The notes beneath the pieces are model-generated. The model had not been told where the DNA came from. It saw nothing but the letters and a program-made list of their open reading frames with translations, and did no database searches. Of a stretch of DNA of 64,000 nucleotides, positions 22,801 through 35,320 are shown in pieces. Source of the DNA: Pomphorhynchus laevis (Eukaryota > Acanthocephala > Palaeacanthocephala > Echinorhynchida > Pomphorhynchidae); the NCBI GenBank assembly GCA_012934845.2, contig WNNJ02002228.1:1-64000 (forward strand). Reading direction: 5' to 3'. Position 1 is the first letter of the stretch. Every line of letters starts with the position of its first letter. Both the position numbers and the translations under genes were made by a program.

Positions 22801-23267
22801 ACTGGTCGGCAAAAGCTGACCTGGATAGGCTAAACGTATCCTGAAGATAGCTAGGTGGGCTCTGAAACGGGCCCAGCATCTGTCGTTAAATGGGAACACC
22901 CAGGTACGCCTTTGGGGTACCTGGGTTATCTCGGGATTAGTCTTCTTTTCAAGAGGACGTCCCCCAAAGCAAAGGCTAAGGTTTCTTAAGCTCCTCGTAT
23001 CTCGTTTACCCAGCATAGTCCGTGCCGATTGGATTCTTAGGAGGGGGTGAAAGACCCTGGGCGGTTCAGTCGGATAAGCGGCGTGTTGGATTGGTTGGGG
23101 GGCTCAGATCCCAACGGATTTGGGGCCGTAAAAGTTTGGAAGACGGAAAGTGATTATTGGTCTGCAGACTACATTTGACTGTTTGTTGTCTTTGATTTAT
23201 GACATTTTCTATGTTACCTTATGTTATGTACTTTGTTTTTTTTTCTATTAAGAAAATCTAATTATTA

Positions 23268-23280
23268 TTTACTTGTTTTC
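23268..23280. repeat. Target-site duplication of LINE-alpha (right)
   Basis: Second copy of TTTACTTGTTTTC. Confidence 0.85.
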
Positions 23281-23770
23281 TGTTGCTCCAAATTGGTTTC
23301 GTATAACATGACATCTGGCGACGAGGATGATATATCAATACGCGAACTGATTCTTAAACTAGATGCAATCAATCACCTTCAAATTCCAAGAAATAAATCT
23401 GGATTAAAATCATTTTTGGGAATGGTTACGTATCACACCAAATTTATACCAGCTTTGCAGGAAATATGCAGACCATTATATCAATTAGCATCAAGAGTAA
23501 CATAGAAATGGACTATTGAACACACAATGTGTTTTAGAGACATCAAAGACGCACTCCCCCATCCGGTTAGTCTGACTCCGTATCGATAAGACAAGCCTCT
23601 TATATTAACGTGTGATGCAAGTAATGCAGGATTGGGTGCTGCGCTCTATCACAATATTAACGGCAACATCAAACCCATATTCTTAACATCCAGGGTAGTC
23701 TTAACAGCCGAAGAAAAATATTCTGTTATTGACCGCGAAGCCTTGGCAATATACTTTGCCGTTCGAGATA
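23281..23770 (+). mobile_element. Fossil Ty3/Gypsy fragment 2, right part
   Basis: The leader and gag start resume right after the LINE target-site duplication and pass directly into sequence resembling the end of the Ty3/Gypsy reverse transcriptase and the RNase H domain, so most of the internal region is absent. Broken fossil. It joins LINE-beta sequence at about 23770. Confidence 0.7.
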
Positions 23771-24420
23771 TGATAAGGCTTCAGAAATGTAGAAGCTTCA
23801 TTTCGAATCAGTAACGAGACAGTCTTTGTCACCAAACAACGGAGTATATTGCCAATTGCGATGGGACGAAGCCCTCCATCTTTCTGTTGAAACTCACTAG
23901 AATGGCGTCAAAGAAATACGGCTGAGCTGTTTTGGTACATTTCCTTTGAGGATGATATTGATTAAATTTGTCAACTGTTTGACCAGTCCTGTGTCTCTCC
24001 AAGTGTCTCCTGTGCCAACTAGGTCTTAAAGCTGACGTGGCCTAAGTCCGTCAAAACCTTTCGCCTTTCCCTAGGAAAAGAGCGCATCGCCGCGATAACG
24101 TCATCCGAAGTTGCTATGATCGCCTCTGGGAGGTCTGTTGAGTATATACCGGTTGAATATTAGTGTTCCTCAGTGGATGTTTAAGGCGCATCATCTGATG
24201 GGCCCTAACGCTAAGGCAAGCCTTTGCAAAGTAAAAGAGGGCTACCCAGTTTGACTCAGCTGTGTGGTGGGTATTCACATGCCCAAGATCCGTTTCGAGT
24301 GTCTGCGCGAATGAAGCATGAGAACCTCGCGGGATTCGTAGGATCACGGGGCAGTGGCGTTCCGAAACGGGCGTTCAAAGATCGGTGAATAACAACTGGA
24401 TTGAGTCAATTGAGTTGATT
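23771..24420 (-). mobile_element. LINE-beta fragment (N-terminal side of RT)
   Basis: Minus-strand translation gives an open stretch at 24114-24347 beginning MILRIPRGSHASFAQTLE, the IPRASR-type block that lies upstream of the RT in this LINE family. Then follow INIILKGNVPKQL near 23940 and RPIAIGNIL-type and KTVSLLIRNEAS blocks near 23800-23880. Bases 23771-23900 match 18100-18225 of the long LINE-beta copy, and 24133-24210 match 18226-18306. Confidence 0.7.
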
Positions 24421-25924
24421 TCGGCCTGGTAAGTCTCGTTTTCCACGTAAGTCGCTGACGTATCATGTTCATCGCAAATTCAAAGTGGTGGTTTGCTGGA
24501 TCTGTTACAGCTACGGTGTTTGTCTTTTAAACAGCAGTCCAATATTTCTTCGAATATTGTGTATTTTATTTTCTTGTTGAGGGATATCGCTCGCAAGAAA
24601 CGACTGTTGACTTGCTATTGTGTTTGTAGATAGTTATATTGTATGTTATTTATCTATCAAATGGATGATATTTCCCAATTAGTTTTTTCAAACGAAAAAA
24701 CTAATTGTGAAATTGACTATTGTAAGTAGTTTTAATCAAGAATTTTTTAACCCATTTAATATTTTTCAAAAACGGAGACAGATTTGCTGAATCGTTTGAT
24801 TGATCAAATGACAAGGAAGAATACAACTGCCTTTTTGTAATCACTTATATTTTAATAATTTAATAAAAATTGCGAACTTAATTATACAATTATTTTAAAG
24901 GGTATTTTATTATACAATAAAATGCACACAAGTAGCCAAAAACAAAATTTCTTTTAAAATTTTTTAATAAAGTAATGTTCGTTTAGCTCGAAACGGCGAG
25001 TTTGTCATTTGCGACAATCTCATTGTAGCAATTATTTCGTGGTGCTGATAGCGCAATATAAATGATTCTACGAAAATAGTATTTTTCGATTTGAGGTAAT
25101 TTTAAAAAGATATCTTCTATCCTAACAAAAAGTTTATTTGTTATGCTTTAATTTTTAGATAATACACAAATGGCTGTAATAAAATATATTGTTTTGTCAA
25201 AAGTGCCGCTTAAAAATAGAATTTTTAAAAGGTATTTAATATTTTGCTTTTGTAGTTTTGTTCATAAACTGTCCTGAACCCTTAAAGTTAAAGGTTCATA
25301 TACTAACTTATTATGGAACAAACCGAATGAAAATCGATAATATACTAAACTCAACTTCATTTGTAGATGTAGACTGCCGCATGTATATACTAATTTCAGG
25401 TTGTAATTTAACTCTGGTTATAATCCTAGATATTTAAATATCATAAACTGCCCTGGACCCTTTTCTTGTTATAATCTGAGATATTTGTAAATTGCTGCAT
25501 TGATTTTGTGTCTATTGGAATTCGCAAACTGCAAGTATAATTTATTATATATTTATCGTTGATAATTGCGTTCGTGTCGAACTTGACTTATTTGATTTTG
25601 GTAAAGTTATAGACATGAGTTTTATTTTGCAAGCTTTTGAAGTTTTGTCCTTTTAAAGCATATACTTGATTATTAGAATTACAAAATCCTTTTTTACTAA
25701 TAAAATGCGTTTCTTCGTGGATGAATTGCACGCTTCTTTTCGTTGTTTTCTAACAACAAAATAATTTCATTATTAATTACTAACGTTTAATTACTAGTGA
25801 AAAGATTTTAATATTAGGGTAAAATCAGCGACATTTAGTGGTTCACTGTAGCTAGTTTTGAATTGAATGATATAAATAATACTTAAATTGTAAATTTAAC
25901 GATCTATACTGGAATACTTTCCTA
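24421..25924. other. AT-rich interval, no gene seen
   Basis: Up to about 24640 the sequence is of mixed composition and may be LINE-beta 5' sequence. After that it is AT-rich and without recognisable features. Confidence 0.45.
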
Positions 25925-26560
25925 AAGAATTATTTGATCTGTCCCAAAGAAAAGATTTTTTTTATATTTCGTTAACTACTGTTAGCATCTTCAGATGCTA
26001 ACTTTTCAGATGGCAACTCTTCAGACGCTAACATCCTCAGATGCGAACTTCATGTGCTAATGTTTTATCAATAATGGATGCTAACTTCATGTGCTAATGT
26101 TTTATCAATAATGGATCATTATCGATTATTTAATAGAATAGTATACATGTAGCGGAAGTTGTCGAAATATCAATAAAACTTTCGTGTTTTCTTTGTTTGA
26201 TCCAGCTATAATAATTCTTAATCAATCATGGATCATTATCAACTTTTTAAAATAACAATTTACATATAATTTTCCGAAGATGCTAACAAAATTAGTGAAA
26301 TATCAATAAAATATTTCCTGTTTTATTTGATCCAGCTCCAATAATTCTTTATCAATCATGGATCATTATCAACTATTTAAAAGAATAATTTACATGTAAT
26401 TTTCTGAATTGCTAACATAAGTTAGCGAAATATCAAAAATAATTTCTTCATTCCTTTGATCCAATAAATTTTTTTTCAATAATGAATCATTTTCAAATAT
26501 TCAAAAGAATAATTTACTGTTAATTTATTTTATGGAAACACCCTTCAGTAAGCATCCCTG
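25925..26560. repeat. Degenerate ~130-bp repeat cluster related to the 194-bp satellite
   Basis: The motif TTTGATCCAGCT...ATAATTCTT...CAATCATGGATCATTATCAA recurs at 26199, 26329 and 26458, about 130 bases apart, with growing divergence. A 37-base block with ACTTCATGTGCTAATGTTTT is duplicated at about 26041-26113. An inverted version of the core (ATTTCGTTAACTACTGTTAG) lies at 25965-25990. The same core makes up the satellite at 44330-47089. Confidence 0.75.
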
Positions 26561-27139
26561 CTTTAATGTTTCAAGGCTATCAACAATTAGTTGCTTTCAG
26601 AAAAGCATCTACTTTTTATTTAAATAAAGGTAATATTAATGTCAGGCTTTTAAATGAACAAGTTAATTTAAATTAGGATTGTCACCTAACAATAAGTTTT
26701 TAGTTATAAATCCATAAATAAAGATTATATAAAAGTTATAATAGTAATCTATAATGACCGTCTTCTTTGCATAACTTGTATCTTAAGCCATGTATTTTCT
26801 TTGCTGATGGGAGGAAAAGTCGCTTTATTATTAATATTATTAGTTTGTCAAAATAAAGGTCATATTTTTATTTAAAAAAATAGTAATATTATCACTTTAT
26901 TAAAATGAAAAATTTGATTAAGTTAATTTTAATTTAATATAAATTAAATTAAGTAGTGAAAATATTTAAAAATTGGGGAAAACCACAACATTTTGTTTTG
27001 TTCGAAGTGTTTATAATCGAAATCACAGCAGATAGCTTGAATCGAATACAATTAGTTAATAATATCGATTAATATACCAAATTCAAAGCAAGGTCAATCT
27101 AAACTTAAACACAAACAAAATACAATTGAGAAAAATGGT
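26561..27139. other. AT-rich interval, nothing recognised
   Basis: No coding frame or repeat relation could be supported. Confidence 0.45.
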
Positions 27140-27345
27140 TTTAAATCATTTATATAAAGTTTTATATAATTTATAGAAGCCAATGCATATGTTAATACAT
27201 ATGAACCTAGGTTTTATTGGATTTTTATGTAATTTTGGATTCCAATATAATATAGGTATAATTTTATTATCTGATTCAATTTTTATACCCTTTTTATCCA
27301 TTATAGAACAGTGACTTGTAATAATTGTTTCTAATGTGAGAAAAA
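27140..27345 (-). mobile_element. Penelope-like RT fragment (minus strand)
   Basis: Minus-strand translation contains MDKKGIKIESDNK and ILYWNPKLHKNPIKPRFI, matching the beginning of the RT region of the first copy at 541-660. No catalytic block is present. Confidence 0.75.
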
Positions 27346-28129
27346 ATACACAACAAAAGAAAACTCTCAATGAGTAAAAACAACTCATAATAAAGCAAAA
27401 CAAAGCATTAACATTATCATTACCACATCATAACCATCTTCATCTGACAAACAACATCATTTTCAAATATTCTCATGTATAGTTTTTCCAAAGCCGATGC
27501 AAGAGGATGTCCCATAGCAAGTCATCGATTTGATCCCATATTTTGTAGTATATGGCTGAACTATAAAAAGCATTTTGGTTGCTAATTTGGGAAAACAAAT
27601 CTCTATCAAATTTGCGTAATAACTTTTTTCCTTAGCATTAAAATCATCGGAGGAACATATAAGTCTACTGCGTCGAAAGTATGAAACAGCTGCCGATATC
27701 AACCACTTTACAGGAATGTTAGACCACCAAAACACGATATCCAGTCCAGTACCCATCTTTTGATAGACACTAGTTTTAAGTAATTACATTTTTATGGTCA
27801 ATTTTATTATCGAATTGTTATAATTTTGTGTATTACTGTTTGATTTTCAAGTTTTTTGTTCTTATGTTGATAATGCTAATATTTTGTTTTGCATTATTAT
27901 GTGATGTTTTTACTGTTTGATGGCTTTCTTTTGTTGCGTATTTTTTTTCTTATTTTTATCTATTTTGTAGCGAGTCCACCATATAAATTCATGTTTATGT
28001 TATTTTAATGTACAAAACTGTAAAAAATTTAAATAACAATTATCTATTACCAACCATTACAGAATGGTTACCGCAAATGAACATTATTTCAACCAAACAA
28101 AAGTATGCTGTAAAATCTTCTTCAGCACT
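27346..28129. other. Interval with an unassigned minus-strand frame
   Basis: A 97-codon minus-strand frame occupies 27463-27756 and begins MGTGLDIVFWWSN. It has no motif I recognise, and its codon make-up is no better than chance. The rest is AT-rich. Confidence 0.3.
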
Positions 28130-28771
28130 TTAATGTCTAACTGGGTAACTTATCGTCGATCGATCTCTTATAATGCAGACAGAGGAAATTTTGGCGAGGG
28201 CGATACCAACTCTCGTCCGAATTGAACGGATGCTTTCGCTGTAAGTGAAGTTACGGCGTGAAGAAATTAGAATAGTAATTCTCTTTAGAAGGAAGAACGC
28301 GGACGGATCCATACCGCCATTTGCAGCAAAGGTAACAGGGATGAAATTCTTCTTCTCAAGCCTCGTAACTCGTTCGCCGTACTTGGAAATTTTCCGATAC
28401 TCATGATAGCGGAAATGACTTTCAATTGGTCCTGACGTATATGACGGAGCAAGGTGACTAAATATGCATACGTCCAGTAAGTACCGCTCCATTCTATCAC
28501 CCAAGCGACCGTTACACCCAATATCCAAACGCGCGCATGTATCTGTAGTTATGGTACCAACCTCCAAAATTAGTTCATCTTGGATTGACTGGAGACTCGG
28601 CTTAATCGATACACTGCTACATACGTGAGACAGTTCGTTGGCAAGAATATCACGAATGACATTACGACGAACTGTCGGCATTTCATCATCTCTACGAAAT
28701 TGTGTAGCAATCGTATTATGAACTCGTGCAAGTTCTTCACCAGTAAATCCTTCCAACAAAGGTCTGCACAT
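28130..28771 (-). pseudogene. C-terminal domain of the Cys-rich RT element
   Basis: A 213-codon open stretch. It contains GNGRLGDRMERYLLDVCIF-like sequence (an RxYLLDV block), an SHFRYHEYRKISKYGERV block, then NFIPVTFAANGGMDPSAFFL and RTRVGIALAKISSVCI at the end. The KK..Y and FIPV.FAANG pattern is the hallmark of the post-RT domain of this element group; some related LINEs carry a restriction-enzyme-like nuclease here, but I cannot confirm an active site. The final RTRVGIALAK block also occurs, diverged, in the fragment at 49803-50012. Confidence 0.6.
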
Positions 28772-30626
28772 TTCCCGCGAACAATTACAGCCACTTCAGA
28801 CTTTCAATGTTGAAATGCAATTCCAAGACCTCCAAAGCGGCAAGGAAGTTGAATAATATTTTCGAGTTTCTCATTCAATTCGCTGCCGAAAATGACAGGA
28901 ATCCAATTTTGACGTAGAGCCTCCAAAATGCATTCAAACAGACCCCTTCAAAATGCAAGTACGCCTTAAAAAGTCCCATTGAAACTGCAATTTTTGGGTA
29001 AGCGCAGTGAAGGCATCATGCGTACTCTTCTTTGCAACTTGTACCAGGTTCTGAATCGTTGACAGTCATATAGCTGTCTTCCTGGATAAAAACCTTAAAG
29101 TGTACTCATCTATCCCGATGACGGATTCCAAAACTATCAGACCATTATTCACGACATGTAGGTCAGATCCAGCAAATAATTTCGAAACATCATCAATACA
29201 ACCTTCGTGAACCAAAAAGCGGCACTTACTTTCGTTTAAAAATACCCGTATTGAGGGCCTATAAGACGCATTAAATTCTAAACTTTAACGAGCTCATCGG
29301 CGCTTCCGACGCAGTATGCGTCATCCGCAAACCATCTATGTTGCACTCCAGGAACTTCCTTTCTTAATCTCTGTATCAATGAAATGAGCGCCACACTGAA
29401 ATCAATAATCGCCAGCGGATCGCCTTGAGTAAACCCTTCACAATAATGAATTTATCCAACATCCAGCGAGAGTAAAGGGTTACCGCTATATATGTTCGTA
29501 AGGATCATCGTCAATGCAGGGCATCAAAGTTTACATTTTTCACCGCAACCTTTCGATTTATCAAATAAAAGGCATTCTTAGCATGCAACTGCAAGATACA
29601 ATACATTCTGAATGTATTGCTGATTCGACACCACCTTTTTGACCTGCGGCAAGTTGTTCATACGAATCAGTCTTTTGCAGATCCAAGAAGATTCTACTAT
29701 CGATAATCTTTCCTATGATTCTTCGAGGTACATCCCCATTTCCAATCGAACGGATCCCCGGGTCTTAATCGAGTGAGATCAATCTGCTTGCTGTAAACGC
29801 TTCAAGGTCATTTCTTAAGTACTCGTTCGATGATATAGATATTGCGAAATCGCTAAACTCGAAGCTAACTTTCCCGAACTGCCATCAAACGATTCGAACA
29901 TTTTCTGCCATAATAAGGCATCTATAACAGATAAGCCAGCAGCACCCTTGGTCCTCCAAGCAGCACTAACTACGTCCAGCGCTGTTATTTCGGAGAAGCG
30001 AACAGGATGATGTTCTACTACATTTGCCACATGATCCTTTAAAATAGCTGCGTCATTTACAAAACCTCCACTAGGATGAAGTTCAATTAATTTTTCCTAG
30101 ACTGTCTTACGATCAAATGAATCGCTATGTGACAACACCTTAAAGTCACGTAGTGGGTCAGCCAAGAGTTTAATGGCTAATTGAATTTTGCCCTTTGACA
30201 TCAATTTACAGAATGTTGCAACCCAACTTTTATGAAAGTTTGGCTTTGGGTAATGAACCGACTTTTCACGTTGAAATATCCGGGCTTCACACATCAGATC
30301 GAGCAGACACTGGTCGCGCCACAAAGACAATCTGCAACAAATATTTGCTCTACATATTGAAGTCGTGTACCTGAATGTCCTCTGCAAAATGACTTACCAA
30401 AAACAACTGATGTCATAAGTGCTCATCTCGAATCAACAATAGAAGCAGCCGTTGAGTGTAAATCTGTCATTCAGTTTATGAATTCTTTACTTGCATTGCA
30501 CTTTGGTAAGACATATAAATTAGGGATCCAATAGATAACCTTATTGTAAGCGTCAAGAATAGCATTATCGAAATCAATACAGCTCATGTGTGTGTTCTCT
30601 TGGATTGAACATGATTCTTCATCCGA

Positions 30627-30863
30627 TTAAACATTCTGTGGCCTTGGGAAAATACCACTATTGTAATTCTCATTTGCTCTAGAAACTTGCTGATTATGAA
30701 GACCTTGTCGAGAAATGTTTGAGCTTACTCTATTACAGCAGTTCAAAGCTGAACAATTGATACATGGCTTTCCTGCTCGCGCACACTTGCAACCTTTGCA
30801 TTTCGCTGATTGACCGTTGCACGTACAGCATCTCGCGATATTTGCCGGTTGACCTCTTGGCAT
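30627..30863 (-). pseudogene. Cys-rich N-terminal module of the RT element
   Basis: A 78-codon frame starting MPRGQPANIARCC. Residues about 13-43 hold ten cysteines: CCTCNGQSAKCKGCKC, then CINC and CC. The spacing resembles the CXC (tesmin/TSO1-type) zinc-binding module, and similar clusters head related invertebrate RT elements. A DNA- or RNA-binding role is inferred. The frame ends before the next conserved block, so it is separate from the rest by at least one break. It could be read as a small stand-alone Cys-rich protein, but its position argues otherwise. Confidence 0.55.
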
Positions 30864-31194
30864 GAAAACTTTTGGTAAGATGGGATTGGGTATGAGACTG
30901 CGGGACTGACAGGATAAATTGTGTATTTATGAGTGTATGTTATTTAATTGTAATTCTTTATATTGTAATATTTATATTTATAATAATATTAATCTTTGTG
31001 GCCAAGATTTTCCGCGAGTGGAACTGAAATCTGGAATGTTAGTAGTTAGTAATCAAGAAAGTTTAAACTAGTCGCTGGAACAATAATAATAAAGATTTTC
31101 TTAAACAAAAAATAATACATGCGGATAATAGATTGTCAGTTAAAGAAAAGAAAAAAACATGTCAGATAACTCTTCTTTCTTCAATTCTGTTAAA

Positions 31195-31497
31195 AAGTTC
31201 CATATCTTTTTGGCCTCAGGTATTGTGGGATCTGAGCCCTCCAGGCAATTCAACACGCCGCCTTCCGACTTAAACACCCAGGGTCTTTCACCACCGGAAA
31301 TTCCAATCGAGGCGGACTATGCTGGGTAAACGAGAGACGAAGAGCGAGAGAAACCTTAGCCTTTGCTCTGGGGGACGTCCTCTAGAAAAGAAGACTCAAC
31401 CCGAGATAGCTTAAGTGCCCCAGAGGGGCACCTGGGTTTTCCCTTTTAATGATAGATGCTGGGCCTGTTTCAGGGCCAACCTAGCTTTCTTCTGGAG
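31195..31497 (-). mobile_element. LINE-alpha 3' fragment (minus strand)
   Basis: The reverse complement of 22840-23110 with many substitutions, including the GAAAGACCCTGG and AGGACGTCCCCC segments. It lies head-on against the plus-strand copy that begins at 31498. Confidence 0.8.
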
Positions 31498-33060
31498 ACT
31501 ATATATATACTTTAACTGAGTAAGGATAGGGCGATCATTGCTCGTCTTAATCCTTCTCAGTCTTTTTTTGAAGACATTCAAGAAAGAGAAGTTTGTCAGC
31601 TGGAAAGAAATCGCTTCGCGTTAGATTATTTGTATAAGCCTTGACAAAGTTTTAGAGGAGTCACTATCCCATCACAATTATGGAGACACTCCATCTCCCC
31701 AACCAATCCCAACTTGGGGTGACTTCAGGAGTAAAGACTTATCTGTTATAGATATCCTGAATTCCCGGGGCCCACTTCTGTCTATCTCTAAAAACAGATG
31801 CTACTCTCCACTTCGGTCTTTCAGCTTTTTACAGTCAGTCAGAGAAAGGAGATCACTGTTACTATGCTTTTAGCCACCCCGTCCGATATAGCCCGCATAA
31901 ACATTAGCCGAAAGATATTTTTGGCTAAGAAAAAAAATCTATTTGATGTTCTAAAGATCTGCGGCCTATTTCGATTTAAGGCTTCCTAATCTCCATACAA
32001 GAAAACGCGCTTGTGCGTAGAATCCGCGCCAATCTATGTAGGCATAATTTCATTCCTCCAATTTTTATGGGTTTGTAAAAAATCGCTCGGTTCATTCAGC
32101 AATTGGTGAAGTGCATCGGTTTTGCGAATATATCAGTCATTAGCGTGCTGTGGCGGTTTTTCTTGATTTTTCCAATGCATTTGACCGCTTATCCATTTAT
32201 TTTGTTATCTCTTCTCTCAAGTCCTTCGGACTGCCTGCCAGAATTGTTAAGAGAATGAAGATTTTGATGTTTACCAAACGGTTCTTGTATGAAGACGACC
32301 CTAATGCACGTTAGTTTTACCCTATTACAGGTGTGTCTCAAGGCTTCCCGCTTTCTCCTATCTTATACCTTGCTGCTTCCATTCTACTTTTTAAACCTTT
32401 CAAACTCAAATAACATCTACTGGTATACGCTGATGATAGCACATCCCTGTTTCCTGGACTCAGGTTCAAAGATGTAGTCTTGTACATCAGCCATGTTTTT
32501 AAGATTAAAATACCAGCTACACAATCAAATCTTCTTCTAAACTCCGTCAAATCGCAGTAGTTGTTTTTAATGGCGCCACAGAGACAAAGAAAAAATTAAA
32601 GAAACTATCAATATCACCTCTTTCTTCCATTTTGAATAATCAACCACCATCAATCACACATTGAGTGAGATACCTGGTGTTTTCCATTTCGGTTAAATGG
32701 TCGGTCTGATAAGACTTGAATAGATTCAAGTGTCCTTAAGAGAGCTGGATGGGCCGTGAAACGAACCCATCATCTTTCATTAAGATGGTGTGCTCAGGTA
32801 CGCCTTTGGAGTACATGGGCAATCTCGGGATTAGTCTTCTTTTCAATTGGACGTCCCCCAGAGCAAATGCTAAGGTTTCTTAAGCTTCTCATCTCTTGAC
32901 AAGCTATCATAGTCCGCCTCGACTGGACTCTCAGGTGTGTGAAAGACCCTGAGTGGTTCAGCCAGAAAGCGGTGCGTTCGTGTATGCTAAAGGGATCGGA
33001 TCCCTCAGGATGTTTTAATGAAGTAAGAAGACTATTTACTTAAAATCGGATTAGTTTGTT
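31498..33060 (+). mobile_element. Decayed LINE-alpha copy, 5'-truncated
   Basis: Matches 21600-23265 of LINE-alpha along its whole length. RT blocks are still recognisable in translation near 31950-32000 and 32330-32450 (TGVSQGFPLSPILYL and YADDS). Many stops and shifts are present, more than in the 19421 copy, so it is older. The 3' end matches the other copy's AT-rich end near 33120. It lacks the endonuclease and ORF1. Confidence 0.8.
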
Positions 33061-35320
33061 GTTTTCTTTCTGCTTGGATTCTGTTTTTATTATCAGTTGC
33101 ATGTTTTTAATTAGTAAAAGAATCTATTATTATTTTTTACCGTAGAAACATTTATGCAATTGATTTCACGGAGAACACTAGCACTGGTTTATATATCATA
33201 TTGGAAAAACCGATTATAGTATGAGCAATTAAAACCGGATTCTAACTCACATTTTCCGGATATTCAAGGAAACAAGATTTTGCAAATCTTTTATTAAATA
33301 ATTATTAAAGTATTTAATAATTGGACAATATAGATGCCAAGAAGCTGTTATTCTAGGGAATTGTTTAATGGAATGTTAGTTTTATATGAACGAAATTCCG
33401 CTACTAGTGAGCGGAAGCTTCGAAATGGATGTCCTAAAAATTGATGGTAAAATTGATGATCAAAAAATGAATCTTGCATTTGCTAATGGGTTCGCAGTAA
33501 ATTGGAAGATATTTATTTGAATAAGTCTAGTACAATCAGACTTTGACCATGTGCAAGATTACATCACCGCTGATTATACTTTAGGTAAGTGGCTGCCTAT
33601 GCCAAAGGTTTCGAACATTGAATCTTCAGAAAGCGCAGTTTCTATAAATCAATTATCAGTGTAAAGATAATAGAATAATCAATAATTACTAATAATCGAC
33701 ATGCACTAATAATCGATTAATACCGATAATCGATAACTTATTATCAATTCCTTTATTATCAAATTGATAATTAGATAATAAACATGGAATTTATTCTAAA
33801 TTATTATTTACTGAATTATTTATTTTCGATGATATTAATTATTTCAAGATTTGATTCAGTTACACTTAATACTCTTACAGATGAATAACTCACACTAAAA
33901 CGATTAATTTGAAGGCTTTCTTTCCGACCAACACCTGCTAGAAAACGACTAATGTTTTTATCCTTGACATCTTACGGCTAGGGATACTTTATCTCTATTT
34001 TGAATAATTGACAAGCTTATGTAATTTTAATTCTTATATAATATTATTTTCTTTTAGTTTCATGTAATCAATTCGTTTTTGATTGACATTTAAGTAATTT
34101 TTGTAAATTTACTTGATAACATTTTGCAATGTAATATAATTACATTGCAAAATATAATATAATAATATTGTAATATAATGTTTTTGTAATATAATTGCAA
34201 CAGTTAAACTATTATGTCCAAATTGCAAAATAAAATGTGATATCAATCATTTACGCTTAAATTTCTAAAAAACAACCGCAAAAAAAACATCGCATAGAAG
34301 GAATTGCCACAGTTAAACTATTAGTAATTATGTCCAAATTCAATCTTTCATATGATAGAAATATAGAATGGAATTTCACATACTTAGTAACGATGAAAGC
34401 TTAAGAAAAAAAACAATTGTTTTTGTAGCAAAACTTGTTTTGAGAAATTCTTTATGCAAAACATCTTTCAAGAGAAGTGTCTGTAAACATATTATCATAA
34501 TTTATGAACTTTCACAGAATCCTATTTACAACATAATTAAGTTATTACAGTATAAAAGATCATTTTTATTTGAATAGCCATTATTTTTATATTACAGGTA
34601 TAGTTTTTTTAATTTTAATAATATAAGGAATCTATACATCGCTGTATATTTCGTATCGTTTGTATTTCGTTTCGCCCTGCAAATAATTAATCGAAAACAA
34701 AATTGATTAATTTATCAATCCTTCAACCACCATTCTGAAATCGTCATAACAACATTGACATCGTGGCAATAAATTCTCCACCGTAAAAATAGAGCTTATA
34801 AATATTTTTTCGCCACATTTTCAATCGTTACTTCAGAAAAAATTTCAGATTTATATTCTTAATTTAATATTAAGTTGGAAATTTAATAATTAATATTGCC
34901 AATCCGGAAAATTATTTATATAAATACATAATTTCTTCGTTATGACATTTTAAAAATTTCGTTATTCCATATTATTGTTTTTTAATTTGATAAAAGCGTA
35001 TCCGTATTTGCACAGGGCAAATTGTATAATAGGTCAACTGTTAAATAGGTTATATATAATATATAATAAACTACTTGATAATAAACTACTTACAATTTTT
35101 GAAGAAGCCGCAAGGCGAAACGTAAAATTGAAGAATTGATTATTGTTTTTTGTTGGTAGAGACCAATACTCATATTTCGAATATATTTTGGTCATAGCGT
35201 GATCCCAACCGGAAGTAGCTTATAAATTGATTTGAATTTATACTTAATATATTTAAGGCATTTTCTAATCGGTGTGGCTTATGATTGATGACATCAATTC
35301 TTTCCATATATAAATGTAGA
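33061..35320. other. AT-rich interval, no gene supported
   Basis: Short frames at 33420-33660 (VQDYITADYTLGKWLPMP) and 34368-34577 have no recognised family. No RNA gene is visible. Confidence 0.4.

Larger units (their letters stand above)
19421..23267 (+). mobile_element. LINE-alpha, near full-length non-LTR retrotransposon
   Basis: Both ends are fixed by a 13-bp target-site duplication, giving a 3.85-kb element. It has the two-ORF plan of Jockey/I-like LINEs: a first frame with zinc knuckles, then an apurinic-type endonuclease and a reverse transcriptase. It lies inside the leader of a fossil LTR element, so it is the younger of the two. Several frame breaks show it is not active. It is much less AT-rich than the surroundings, as are its relatives at 31195-33060. 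There is no long poly(A) tail; the 3' end is an AT-rich stretch. Confidence 0.85.
28130..30870 (-). mobile_element. Non-LTR-type RT element with N-terminal Cys-rich module
   Basis: One 2.7-kb decayed element on the minus strand. In order: a Cys-rich module (30627-30863); a conserved N-terminal region with RLSLWRDQCLLDLMCEARI (30097-30387) and KGKIQLAIKLL; ALLWQKMFESFDGSSGKLA (29815-30030); an RT core with EGFTQGDPLAI near 29410-29440 and HRWFADDAYCVGSADEL near 29280-29345; and a C-terminal domain (28130-28771). The TQGDP and FADDA blocks mark an RT family common in cnidarians, sponges and other invertebrates. I cannot name the clade. Frames change at least four times. The plus-strand piece at 59412-59855 belongs to the same broad group. 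Confidence 0.7.

Noticed and set aside
27463-27756. 97-codon minus-strand frame beginning MGTGLDIVFWW
   Set aside because: No recognised family, no splice or promoter context; kept only as part of an unassigned interval.
31195-33060. Opposed LINE-alpha pieces as a single twin-primed insertion
   Set aside because: The inverted piece covers the element's 3' end, which is also present in the direct piece; twin priming would invert a more 5' segment without overlap.
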